DNA of 64,000 nt from Westerdykella aurantiaca (lineage: Eukaryota; Ascomycota; Dothideomycetes; Pleosporales; Sporormiaceae), in the NCBI GenBank assembly GCA_030412805.1, contig JASJFJ010000001.1:3660501-3724500 (forward strand), written 5' to 3'. The notes under the pieces were generated by a model that had not been told where the DNA came from, made no database searches, and saw nothing but the letters and a program-made list of their open reading frames with translations. A program made the translations under genes and the position numbers. This document shows positions 23,960 to 35,544 of the stretch, piece after piece. The number at the start of each line of letters is the position of its first letter. Position 1 is the stretch's first letter.

Positions 23960-25868
23960 ATGAGCAACGCCCTTCCAATGGCCCTCCTGCGGCCGGGCTG
24001 CGCTGTTCTGCGGCCCTCGGCAGCCATCACGCATCAGTGGAACACCGTGACACTTGCTTTCGCGCGCCGCTTCTGCTCCCAGAGATCGCATCTGGCTTCG
24101 AATTTTAAACCTTGTATTCTTTCCGCTCTGCGATCACATTATTCTCCGGCTTCGACTCGCCAATTTCGCTCATTCACGTCGACGTCCTACTGCTATGCCA
24201 AAGTGGAAGATAAAGTGCCTGCGTCGGCCAGCACGCATGCGGCTCGGAAACGTGCCGTTAAGATTGGGCAATTACCTGATGGTCCCGTAGGACCGGTCAC
24301 TATCAGAAATCTATTCGGGCCTCGCATCCCGGTCACGGACGGTAACAACGTGCTTCGCATATTACACCACCGGCGTACGTCCGGCTCACTGGTCGACTAT
24401 GGTGTGGATAATCTAGGGCAGAGGTATTGGGGAGTAACTCATAGACAAGCGCTCAAGGCTCTAGAGTGGTTGCGCGAGAAATATCCAGTGGATGAGGCGC
24501 GGGCGGCAGAAGAATGGGCGGAAAGGGAAGCAAACAGGATCGCGTACGAGCTCTGGCTCGCGGATCCCGAGAATGCGGACTCGAAGTACAATGATCCCGC
24601 GCGGGCTTGGAGCCAACAGCAGAGAGAGCTGGAAGAAATCAGGAAGGAGGAGGAGCAGAAGATGGGCATGTTGCATGTGGGCCGATCGCAATTCGAACTC
24701 AATATCGAGGAGCAACGGAGAGCGAGATTGGAGTCTCAAGCCAAGAAAGCCGAGGAAGATGAAAAGAGACAGAAGGAAATGCAAGAGAAGCTGGCAACAG
24801 GCAAATACATTCTTACCCCGTCAGGCAAGCAGGTCATGATCCCGGAGAAGGGTCAAAAGGTCTACGTTGATATCTTTGGACGCGAACAAGTGAGCCGAGC
24901 GGAGGAAGTCAAGAGGGAAAACCTCGAGAAGGCTCACTTGCCCTTCAAAACTGAAGAGGAATTATTGTCCGCTACCACACTGGTATGGTGTTGTTCGACG
25001 CACAGTATCACGGGATATGCTAACAACAACGTAGACACAACGTCTATACCCCATGACTGCGTTCGTCCTTGTCGTTTGCCTCCTATGTTGGGGATTTGGA
25101 CACTACTATGAGCCCCCTTCACCAGAATACCGCCTATGGCCCGATGTCTCTCTCACCACCGCAACTATCGCCGGCATCTTCGGCCTGAACGTGATCGGTT
25201 GCATCCTTTGGCGCTTCCCTCCCGCGTGGAAGATGATGACCCGCTACTTCATGCATGTTCCCGCCTACCCCCGCGCCTTCCAGGCTATCGGCAACGTCTT
25301 CTCCCACGTCGAGTATGAGCATTTCATCGGAAACATGATGATGCTGTGGCTCTTTGGTACCGCTTGTCATAACCTCGTCGATCGCGGCATCTTTGTAGGC
25401 ACCTATGTCGCTGGTGGTGCTGTCGGTACCCTCGCTTCCCTGTACTGGGCCAACCTAGGTCGCGGCTCTATCTTAGCGCATGCAGTTGGCGCATCCGCTT
25501 GTATCTATGCCATCTCCACTCTCTATCTCCTCCTCACGGACGCAGAAACCATCAAGATACCATTCATCAAGGATCTAGAGGTTGCATTTTGGCCCAGGTC
25601 ATTACTCGCAGCATACATTCTCTTTGAAGTCATGGCTGCGTTCAAGAGAAGGGGAAAGGCCACGGCTGACCATGCCAGTCACTTTGGTGGCATGGCTGTT
25701 GGGCTAAGCGTTGGAGGTTACCTGCACGCTACTGGGTTCCATGAGAGGAGGAAGAAAGCGGCTGAGCAAAAGAGCGAAACTGAGGGAGATAAGACTCTGG
25801 ATATCGAGAAAGAGATAAAAGAGGAGGTAAAGGAGATCAAGGATGAGGTAAAGAAAATCATCAAATAG
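23960..25868 (+). CDS. Rhomboid-family intramembrane protease, probably mitochondrial
   Basis: Exons 23960-24982 and 25035-25868, giving 618 aa. The first 70 residues are rich in Arg, Ser and Ala with few acids, as in mitochondrial presequences. A charged, Glu/Arg-rich helical stretch (about 180-310) separates this from the membrane domain. Rhomboid marks are HFIGN (H437, N441), GASA with the likely nucleophile S495, and DHASHFGG with the base at H557 (or H554). The usual motif is GxSG; here the residue after Ser is Ala. The tail ends in a Lys/Glu repeat helix. The nearest known relatives would be mitochondrial Pcp1/PARL proteases, but the long N-terminal region and the GASA site leave the exact subfamily open. 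Confidence 0.8.
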
Positions 25869-26290
25869 ATAAGGGAAAGTGCTGTACGATATGTTTATAT
25901 ACCTTGGGCATAGAAGATGGCTGGATGTATGATATGCTAATCTTTCCATATGTGTTGTGGACTTTGGTGACAGAAGGTGTTTCCAAGGCTGCGAACTCCG
26001 TCTACGGGCTAAGGAGACTTTCGTGTCCCTTGCCATACACACCACAGGGAGAACATGTGGTAAAGCTTGGTTATGAGATCCGGCAGTCTTACCGAGTGCT
26101 CTTGTTCCATGCCATTAATAACCGCAACTATGCGTCTAAATACGATGCAGAAAAAAAAAACACCAACCTCATATGTATGTATATACAATATGCGAAAACA
26201 CAACAGGACTGACAACACGCAACAACAAATGACAATTACTTACCACCCCGACTTCCCCCCTCTTCCCAATCCTCAATATTCACCTCAGTA
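25869..26290. other. Convergent 3' spacer
   Basis: Spacer of 422 bp between the rhomboid stop and the ABC transporter stop, AT-rich, with an A10 run near 26151. Nothing else is evident. Confidence 0.55.
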
Positions 26291-29200
26291 TCACACACTC
26301 TTCCTCTTTCTTCCCTTCGGCACCCTACACAACCAATATATGCCCACTGCACCAACCACATTAACCACGACATACACCCAGAGCAAGCCGAAATCCCTCC
26401 ACCTATTTCCAAAGTCCACATTCACATTCTTCAAAAACTGATCCGTATTTTCGATCTGGCAGAATCGGCACTGCTCGTCACCCCCACCTTGGGCTTGCGG
26501 ATTATCAACGTACCCGCCTGCCGCGGAGATATAGAGCGATAGGTATTCCCCGCAGGTCATGTTCGCGGGGGCCGAGAAGCGCTGGTACTCGTTCTCCGCA
26601 CAGAATGCGGGTGCGTCTCCTAGGGTCGCGGACATGAGACCAGAAACCAGGTACGTGAAAGGATTGACTCTGTACATGAAGATCCAGAAACCAGGGAGCT
26701 GTTTCGGGCCGGCGAGGATGCCGCAGAAAGCGTACAGCATGATGGACATGATGGTGGCGAGGGCGCCGCCAACTTCTTCGCTGTCCACGCCGGCGATAAG
26801 GAGGTGTGCCAGTGAGGAGGCGAAGAGAAATGTCACCCAGATGATGAGCATAGCGAGGATGCCGCGGATATTGGTCGTGCCGGTGGCAGAGGCATTGCGG
26901 TATTGGCCAACAGGGTAGTACCAAACAAGGAAGCAGAGAACGGCTATGATCTGTGGATGGATTCGGTCAGCAAGGAGACATATCGTCTAACACGAAAGAC
27001 CTACAGAGTTCCAGAACATCTCGATAAGTATGTTCGACAGTACAAAGGCTTGCCAGTGATATGTCTTGGAAGCACGCTCACGTGCTTCGTAGAGCGTGCG
27101 CTGAGTAACGAATACTGGCATGATCTGGTAGATCACTTGAATAATTACGAACAGAAACATGAACAGGGCGAACATTTGATTCTGAAGTCCTTGCATGGTG
27201 TTGTCCGCATTGAGGAAGGACAGACCGATAAAGAGAGCCTATGAAATGCTATGTTAGCGTTAAGCACTATGTGATAGAGCAAGTTGGAGCAGTCTTACGC
27301 TACCGACAGTAAGCAGAGCTTTCGAGTAGATGTACGACGGGGTTCTCCAGTATTGCTGAGAGACACGCTTCCCAACCTCGAAGAGCTGTGCTCTGAAGGG
27401 TGCCGCGAACTCCTGGTAACAGGATCCATTGGTGTCAACCACGGCTGAAGGTTGATTGATCAACTCCTGTAGTCGTGACAGTTCTTTTTGAACTTCTTTG
27501 TACTCTTTGCTCTCTCGCCATACCGCTGGCCAATCGATATCCGTGTGGGCGCCAGGAGCAGCGCCAATGACCTACAATGTCGTTAGAAAGTTTCATGGGA
27601 ATCATCAGCCGGGTAAAGCATACCTCCAACATATACTCCGCGGGATTTGCGCCGGGTGGACACTTAGGGCCGCCGTTCCGCTCAAAGTAGTCAAGAAGTG
27701 TCTGGGAGTTGCGTCCAATCTCCCCGAAATAGACTGTCTTTCCACCTTTTGCCAACAGTAATAGTCGGTCGAACCGCTGGAAAAGCATGGCAGAAGGCTG
27801 ATGGATAGTACACAAGATCGCCTGGCCGTTACGCGTGAGCTTCTCCATAAGGTTACAGATGGACCACGAAGTTTGAGAGTCTAAACCTGATGTTGGCTCG
27901 TCCAAGAAGAGTAACAGCTTGGGCCGGGCAGCGAGCTCAACTCCGATCGTAAGTCCTTATGAATAGATTAGTAAGATCGTATCACGATGAGATTGAGTCA
28001 CTAACGCTTCCGTTGCTCAACGTTCAGGCCAGAACCCGGCACACCGACAACGGCATCAGCATATTCTTCCATCCCCAGGAGACCGATGACGGTATCCACG
28101 TAACGAATTTTCTCTTCGCGTGTATACTCCGGAGGTTGGCGCATAAGCGCGCTGAACTCTAGAGCCTCACGAACGGTAGAGGTATGCAAATGAATGTCTT
28201 GCTGCATCACGTATCCGGTCTGTCGCTGAAAAGACTGATCCCGTTCGCGACCGTCAACGAACATGCCTCCTGTAACAACTCCTACGGTAGTCCGAGAGGC
28301 AAGCACATCGAGCAGGGTCGTTTTCCCTGCACCAGAGACGCCCTGTGCTTGGTTAGGGGTTAAACTTCGTCAGAATTAAGGTGATAACGTACCATCAGTG
28401 CGGTCAGCGTGCCTGGTTTGATCCACCCATCCACATGGTCTAATATCACCCGTTCCTCTTTCTTGATTTTGACGGTGAAACAAACGTCCTCCCAGTGGAA
28501 GATGGAGGTTTGCTTCTCGACGTCGAACTGCGATTCAGAATTCGCGTTCTGTTTTCCAGAATTAACAACTTGTTGCTTCCCAGTTTCTTCGTCGGTAGTC
28601 TGGCGCTTTGCCTTTGCCTTCTGCATTTTCCCTCGCCTGAACACCAAGACCTCGCCCTTGGAGCGCTCCGATGCCACAATTTCGGACATGACAAGGTGAG
28701 CAACAGCAAGAGCGATGGTCAATGCTACGATAATGGCAAAGTTCCTCCACCTATGTCCGTACTTATAGCCGAACGCAGTTTGCACGTACGCGGTGCCACT
28801 GACACTGTCCTGACCAGGAACGGAGCCTTGAACGTCGCATGCACGTTGCTCAGGAGTGACGGCATCGTAGAAGGGACCCGAAGGGATGAAGTAGTGGCAG
28901 GGAAACTCCCGCCCATTGAACTCGTTAACCATGGCAGCCTCGAAGCCGTAGGCAATAGGGTTGATCCACCTCATCCACGATGCCCAGCCCAACATATACT
29001 GTACAGGTATGATGAACCCTGTATATAAACAAAGACCCATTAGCACTAGAATTTGCAATGGTTAGCACTAGATGTCTAAAGGTACAAGGTGAAATAGCTG
29101 TATCCTCACCGATAGCGCTTGGAGCTAATGCTTGAGCAATAGTTTTTGTAACCGAGGCAAACAAGCGGAAGAACATGCTCATCGACAACAGCATGATGAA

Positions 29201-31268
29201 TCCCAGGAGGTAGAAAAAGAAGAAAGCGCCCGCATCGAGGCGGAGGCCGGCCATAAAGTAGAGCGTGGTGTTTACAAGGGCCGAGTTCAGCACTTTGTAG
29301 GGTAAATCGAATATCATCGAGGATAAGGCTTCTGCACTAGGATGGTAAAGGGCATACCGATTATGCTTCTCTATGATTGTGCGTTTCGCGTATAGTGCGA
29401 AAATCTCAAGCATAGATCCGAATCCGTTCAGGAGCACTAACATGAAGATGACACTACCCCTGTGGAAAAAGGACGAAGTGTTGTTGGGCAAGTTGTAGAA
29501 AATACTTGCAAGAATCAGAGCTTCGACGAAGTTCACAGTAAGCATCACAATCATGACACTTCCATTATTAGTGGAGGCCAATAAAACCTGGACTGGTAAT
29601 CATACCTTGGATCGCACTTCCACTTCTGATATTCCCTCCAAAGGCAGAGTTTAACCTGGCCCCAATACGATAAGTTGTATGGCGACTTATCACGTTGATT
29701 TTTTGACTTTTCCATCTTCCGCGCTTGCGAGAATTGCTGGAGGCCTTCCCCTTTTAGGGGGTTATCGCGTTCGTACTGCTCAATCTGCTGCAGCAGCTCA
29801 GCCCTCTCCGGACTCTCTTCCCAACACCGAGCGAAATCGTCAGAAGTCCGAGGCGCTGACTTTTCGAAACCGGCCTTGATGACGCGCTCATCAGGGCTAC
29901 ACATGGATGTGAGGAAATCCGCAGTTGTCTGGGATTCTGGGCATTGGAACCCGAGACGCTCAAAGTATGTCTGCGCTTCACTTGCTCTTCCAAAGTAGAT
30001 CTGCCGCCCTTCATATAGTACAGTGACCTTGTCGAACAACTGAGAAAAGGATTGCATCAGCACATTGTTTCGTTCAATGAAGTTGGAACGACTTGCCTGA
30101 TATGCGGCCTGAGGTGCCTGGTATATTGCAACACAAGTTGAGGTACCGAAGACGTCACATTGCGTACGGAGTGTTCTGCAGAACTCAACAGCATTAGCTG
30201 AATCGAGACCGCGTGTGCTGTTATCCCAACACTGCAACGGTGCATAACCTGAAAATGGGTTAGCAGTTGCGTCAACTGGGCGTCCACTGAAGAGAATTAC
30301 TCAGAGCAGCTTCAGCTATAGTTACACGTTTCTTTTCGCCCCCTGATACACCTCTGACAAAGTCATTGCCGACAGGAGTGTTGATCGTGTGGCTGATTCC
30401 AAACATGGCCATGGTAACGTCACGAAGGTGCTCCGCGTAGCGCTTACGAGAGATTCCACCAGGTATTATGCGAGGAGCGCGGGCTAAGGCAGCAAAATAG
30501 AGCGTTTTACCGACGGGCAACATGGGGAAATGCGCGTCTACTTCTGCTGTGTAGATCGCTTCGCCTCGGAAAGTGGTATGCATTTTCTTTGGAGTGATCC
30601 CTTGGTAGTTCAAATACGAGGCTGGGTCCACCGTAAAGCCATACGTATCGCCTGCGATGGTTTTGAGAAACGTAGAGCATCCAGATCTGTAATGGGTCAG
30701 CTATATGATATCATCAGAGTTGAAGCATCATGCTGATGGATTGTATGATTGAATACACATACCCAGGTGGACCGAGAACGCACAATTGCTCCCCAGGCAG
30801 TATGAGTCCATCAACGTCGTGTAGGATGTCAATTCTTTTTGATCCTCTTCCAAACAAAGCCGGTAACTTCAAGAAGGAGTTCCCGACACTCGATTGAAAA
30901 TCCGTAGGCAGGCCACGACCCCATACATTCAAGTTCCGGAAAGCAACCCCGGCGACACGTGGTTGGACTCCACTATCAGAATTGTATCTGACATTGTAGA
31001 ATGCCTTGGCCCAATCCTTAGCCCTGAAATTTGGACTCTTCGGATCAAGATGCTCGCTTTCTGATGTGAATGGCGAGTGGTGATGGGATCGAGCCGACTG
31101 GGTCGTAAAGGTTCTGGCTAAATTTAAAATTTCCTGGTCATGGCGCTTCTCTTCCTCCACCGGATCGCTATCCGAGCTACAGCTGGAGTTGTTCATGGCT
31201 TCTTCTGGCATTTTCTCCATTCCGCTCGGCAACTTGTGGTGGGTGACGACCCCCACGGGACTGGTCAT
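26291..31268 (-). CDS. PDR/CDR-type ABC multidrug transporter (ABCG family)
   Basis: Ten exons (minus): 31268-30763, 30686-30301, 30248-29606, 29558-29110, 29045-28393, 28342-28006, 27955-27624, 27571-27299, 27238-27005 and 26950-26291, giving 1490 aa. The layout is NBD1-TMD1-NBD2-TMD2, as in Pdr5/Cdr1. NBD1 has the degenerate Walker A GPPGSGCST (C172 in place of Lys), the signature VSGGEKKR and Walker B LQCWDNSTRGLDS. NBD2 has the intact Walker A GVSGAGKTT (K886), the altered signature LNVEQRKR and LLLFLDEPTSGLDS. This asymmetry is typical of full-size PDR pumps. The APSAI and LYTGFIIP blocks and the Cys-rich last loop are also family marks. It should export hydrophobic drugs or metabolites at the plasma membrane. 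It diverges from a Zn2Cys6 regulator. Confidence 0.93.
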
Positions 31269-32161
31269 TAACAAAGTCGTACGTGGTCTTCTTTCCCAAA
31301 TCCGAGTGGTTTCCAATGTTCGATGTTCCTTTGGTCGACGGACGCAGCAGTAGGATTCCGTGGAGCTGGTCTACGAAGGACCTTGGTATTGGTGAACCGG
31401 CGTCTCTGGTTTAAGAAAGCGTGACTATAATAAGTAGCGGAGATGTTCGGAACGGATTCAACATATATATTGCCTGCCACGTCCAAGTCTCATCCTAGGG
31501 GCCTGGGGCGACGCGTTAAGACTACCTAAAAGGGCAAAATGTCAAACTTCTACAGGATTACGACTCCCTCCTCCAAAGCCCGCGGATGCCGAGTCATACT
31601 GAGAGACCGAACCCCGCCAAGCCCAGAATTCTGCTCTGAAGCATGGCCAAGTGCCCAGGTACGGGCGTAGCTCATGACAACCACGTGAACGAGAAAGCTT
31701 CTCTGGCTTGAGAGACCTGTTTGGGGACGCCATATCAGCCAAGCCATAGATTTTATGCCTTGGCTTCGTGTTTCTCATCCGCTTGCTTTGGATTCGGGCA
31801 AGGGTAGGCGGCGAGTCGATGAAGCTGGTGCCGTTCGTTGGGGCGCGGTGGTGGAGGTTTGGAGGTCGAGGAGGTTTCGCGGAGGCGGAACCCGCGGACT
31901 CCGCGGGCTTTTGAAAAGCCCGAAAGCCCGGGTTCCGTCCCCCATTGCTCCTGTACAATCTCCTACTCACGAGACGACCCTCGACTCCACAGCTCTCGAA
32001 AAGATTGGCAATAACTCCAGAGCCTTAGATTTGGCAAACCTCCTACGAATAGGAAGTTCTCGGGTTGCGTTCCGAGTGCATTCCAGACCGTCGATTTCCT
32101 GCATCTTCTGGGCGGTATATTGAAATGCACATCTCGCCAAGGAAGATTGCTAGCGGGTTGT
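31269..32161. promoter_or_regulatory. Shared divergent promoter of the ABC transporter and the Zn2Cys6 regulator
   Basis: Head-to-head interval of 893 bp. It holds four near-consensus PDRE-like octamers (consensus TCCGCGGA as known from yeast Pdr1/Pdr3 targets): 31579-31586, 31876-31883, 31891-31898 and 31900-31907, each with one mismatch. Three of them lie in 32 bp and build nested inverted repeats. Open frames crossing the region lack domains. Confidence 0.6.
31886..31937. repeat. Nested perfect inverted repeats, candidate operator
   Basis: Three perfect inverted repeats overlap in 52 bp. CCCGCGGACTCCGCGGG (31891-31907) has 8-bp arms around one base. CGGGCTTTTGAAAAGCCCG (31904-31922) has 9-bp arms around one base. 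CGGAACCCG (31886-31894) pairs with CGGGTTCCG (31929-31937) and encloses both. AAAGCCCG is also repeated in tandem at 31915-31930. CGG/CCG half-sites of this kind are bound by Zn2Cys6 dimers. Confidence 0.8.
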
Positions 32162-34962
32162 ATGCTCAGTATGAAGCTTGCTGTATGTTTATTAACTTCA
32201 TCTTCATCCTACATAGACTAAAGCTCATATGGATACATAGTGCTTAAGATGCAAACGAAAGAAGGTGCCGAGAGCCTATTCGGTTTCCCTACTTCAAGCA
32301 GCTAAGCAGTACGGTAGATCAAATGTGACAAAGGCAATCCAGTTTGCCATCAATGTATTACTGCCAGCGCTGAATGTATATATGCTGAACGCCGAAAAAG
32401 ACCGCGATTGGCCCAGTTTGTTGTTCCCTTCACACACATGCAGAGTATAGACCCTGACCATGTTACTTCCAGGAAGCTTAATGTCGGGGATTTAAGTAGA
32501 CGACTCGAGTCTCTCGAACAACATATCCATGTCACAGAGGGCCTGACTCCGATCTCTGCTCATGCCAGAGAGATATCCGTCGACACGTCAACTGATTCCC
32601 AAACGACCAACTCACCCTCCGCCACGGTAGCAAGAGAAAAGGGAAAAGAGTGTGAGTATTAACACATAAACATCTTTGGTCTCTCTCTGAACGATTCAGC
32701 ATGGATATACCGTTTGGCCAGCGACACCAGACAGAAATTCGAGGAAGTGAACACGCACAATCATACCACGCCTGTTGATACACCCGAGTCATCCAGTGTG
32801 GATGATGCTATCGTAGGGCTCAAAGAAGCCCTCAGTGACTTGGAGAAAGTCAGACTCCAACCTGATGAGGGTGCTCCGAAAGCCCCGGACCTGGTCCTCT
32901 CGCCTGAAGAATCAAAGAGGTGTATCAAAGGTATGTTGACCATATTCATGCTGCACAATGGTTCGGCAAAATGGAAGATGCACCATTCACTCACTCCGGT
33001 TATAGTCTTCAGAGAGATGATAAAGACGATGATAATACCAGACCTTTTACCGGAGATGTTGATCTCGAGCTTAGACTTGGACCTACTCGAAGTTCTCCCC
33101 GATATGCTGAACTCTCCCTACGTAGAAGTCGATCCCGCAATGAGGGTTGTATATTACAATGCACTATTTTTTGGGTTTCACAAACTGCGCGGGCCCGGAA
33201 ACGAGTTCTCGAAGTTGGCTTACTTCAAGGTACTGGAGGCAGTGCCGGAATGGTTGAGCAAGGCTACGGGTACTGAACTAGACGCACTATGTGCCGCAGT
33301 TACGGTTCGTCCAAACTCTGTGATAAACATATGAACATTTGGTACTAACCACACAAACTCAGTCTTGGACCGCAATTAACAACTTTGACTACCAACTGTC
33401 CTGGAAGTTTCACGGCCGGGCTTGCCACTTTATGAAATCGAAAGGCGTAGACAGAGTTGATGTTCTCCCCAGCCGTTCCAACGAGGAAGAGGAAAAGAGG
33501 CAGTCCCTCCGTTTTCTATATTGGTTCATGCTGCCTAATGATCTGTTCTTCCGCATTTTCTACGGCAAACCTGCATCGCTTCGATGGAAGCTGGGCAGGG
33601 TCTCGCCCCCGTCCCTGTTTACCACCAAGAGCATGAATCCCTCCGCAGCCCAAACGACCATTTTTGTCATCTGGATCCGATACACGATTATGACGGCTCG
33701 AATCTTCGACGTCTTGGACGAATGCCCGGACAAGCCTTACGGTTCAGATGTTCTACGCCAGGTGGACGAGTACTGTTCCCAGTTGGAGGACCTCGTCGCA
33801 GAATGGAATCTTGTAAGTACTTAATTTGCCGGTTCATTGCAACGTCCTTGGATTCTGGTTCCAAGAGCCAATGAGCCATGTTCGTTCCCTCATAGCTGGC
33901 AATCTGCGCACTATTTTATTCCACCCGACCTAACACCTCCTGTAGATGGGTCTCATGAAATCAGCCACTCCCGCACCCCTCTCTTGGCTCTACGGCGACC
34001 ATCTCATGGTCGTCTACGCCAGCATCATCGGCATCCGGCGCCTAACCCGCAACCCTCACTCCTCTGCCCCACTCGTCGATGCTACCACACACCGGGCGGC
34101 CCGCATGGTAATCTCAATTATTCTGCACTTCAATCCCACCGGGCCGTCCGCCATCAAACCAGCTCCAGAGGAGATTTACTTCCACTTCTTCCACTTCATC
34201 ACTTTGTACCCCTTCTGCGCGGTGTTTTCGCTGTACGAGCACGTGCTAGCATGCTCGGAGCCCCATGACTGTGAAGAAGATCTCACGGCCTTGGAAAGTG
34301 TGGGGGAGGTTATCAGCCGGGCGTGCGAAACCAATGCAGACTTTGGACCCATGGCCAATATTGTCAAAGCATTGAATAAGGTGTCGAGAGCCATGCAGGA
34401 GGTGAAGAGGAATAGGAGGGTGCAGGCACTGATGCAGACACGGACGACACGGACAACACAGGGTGTTCGTGTAGAAGCGGTGGCTACGGGGCAAGAGGGC
34501 ATGCCTGCTATATCTTCACCGACAGAGGAGATGGTATCACCGGCTCAACGAACCCAAGTTCCAGCTTATCACCCAACCAGTACCAACAGGGAGCAACGGG
34601 ATGGATATAACATCCCCTTTGCTGCCCCAATGAACCCAACTCCATTCACCACCAATAACATCACCACGTTTACCTCACCACCAACTTCTCACCTCGCCCC
34701 AACTTACCAACCACCTCTCCCATACTCTCCACAAACGCCCCTAACACAACTGCCTCAACAATCGCTCGACTTCGTGCGCGCCCTGGAAAGTGACTTCATG
34801 GGCCGGAACTGGCACGAAGCGTGGTGGGAATGGGACTTTGATCTTGGTCTTGACGGCGGTAGCGGTGCTGGCGCTGGTATTGTTGGTGGTGATGAAGGCG
34901 GTGGTGGGATGGAGGGAGTGGAGGACCCAGGTGGGGAAGGTACGAGGGAGGGAATAGTCTAG
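32162..34962 (+). CDS. Zn2Cys6 transcription factor, divergent partner of the ABC transporter
   Basis: Exons 32162-32182, 32242-32265, 32318-32651, 32700-33304, 33363-33812 and 33946-34962, giving 816 aa. The zinc cluster is split: exon 2 is a 24-nt microexon coding CLRCKRKK, and exon 3 resumes with IKCDKGNPVCHQCITASAEC. Joined, the ligands are C8, C11, C18, C25, C28 and C35 with the standard spacing. A basic linker (ERRKRPRL) and a short coiled coil (LSRRLESLEQHI) follow. The regulatory region has FREMIKTMIIPDLLPEM, VYYNALFFG and WTAINNFDYQLSWKFH, known from fungal PDR-type regulators. The region around 32931-33005 could be a 75-nt in-frame intron, but its translation fits the family, so I keep it. 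The tail is Pro/Thr/Gly-rich. Exon 1 is the least certain part. It probably controls the neighbouring transporter. Confidence 0.8.
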
Positions 34963-35544
34963 CCCTGAATCTGGGTGACAAGATGGCAGAGGCCTTCTCC
35001 TCTAATAATTTCTTAGTACCTCTTTTAAACTAGAGTGAGGAATAACGGAAGAAGGGCTGCCATAAACAACCGTAACCTCCTTTGCAATTAGCTCCTCCGC
35101 CGTCTTCAGAAGAGTGCAACGATTTACGCTTGGATATCAGAAAGGTTGGACACATCATGCTCTTAAGCTGGAGAGATACTTGTTTGGTCAATAGCATAAC
35201 TGGTAGGACTCCAAAGCCTCGCGAAAAAAGATTCAGTGTGAAGAATACAATCCAAAACTACACTGCCCGAAACGGCTGATTAAACAACGTATAGCGCAGT
35301 CATAACCTCGGATGCCTAGCCCAAACGACCCATCCAAGCGCCCCAAGATACCGAAATTCGTAAGCACAGATACGTAAATGCGCTGCAAGCAACAACCCGC
35401 CCAAAGAAACCGCCAACGCCCAATTGACTGCAGGGTAGGGACGAGTCCCTGCGCAGCGCCTGAAGATATGATGAGCCATCTTGCCCCCGTACCCCATGTT
35501 GAACTATCCGTTGTACGATTGACCGTCTTTACCGTTTCATTATT
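34963..35544. other. Convergent 3' spacer
   Basis: Spacer of 582 bp between the regulator stop and the SCAP-like stop. No coding or structured element is supported. Confidence 0.55.

Noticed and set aside
31542..31970. 142-codon minus-strand frame in the ABC/regulator promoter
   Set aside because: Its translation is compositionally odd and it runs through the palindromic regulatory block; no domain is seen.
32242..32450. Apparent decayed zinc cluster (CLRCKRKK followed by a cysteine-free frame), suggesting a pseudogene
   Set aside because: An intron at 32266-32317 with acceptor GGTAG restores all six ligands in the right spacing, so the gene is intact.
32931..33005. Possible 75-nt intron (GTATGT...TATAG) in the 32 kb regulator
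   Set aside because: The translation of the stretch (MHHSLTPVIVFREM) fits the conserved block before REMIKTM in related regulators, so it is more likely coding.
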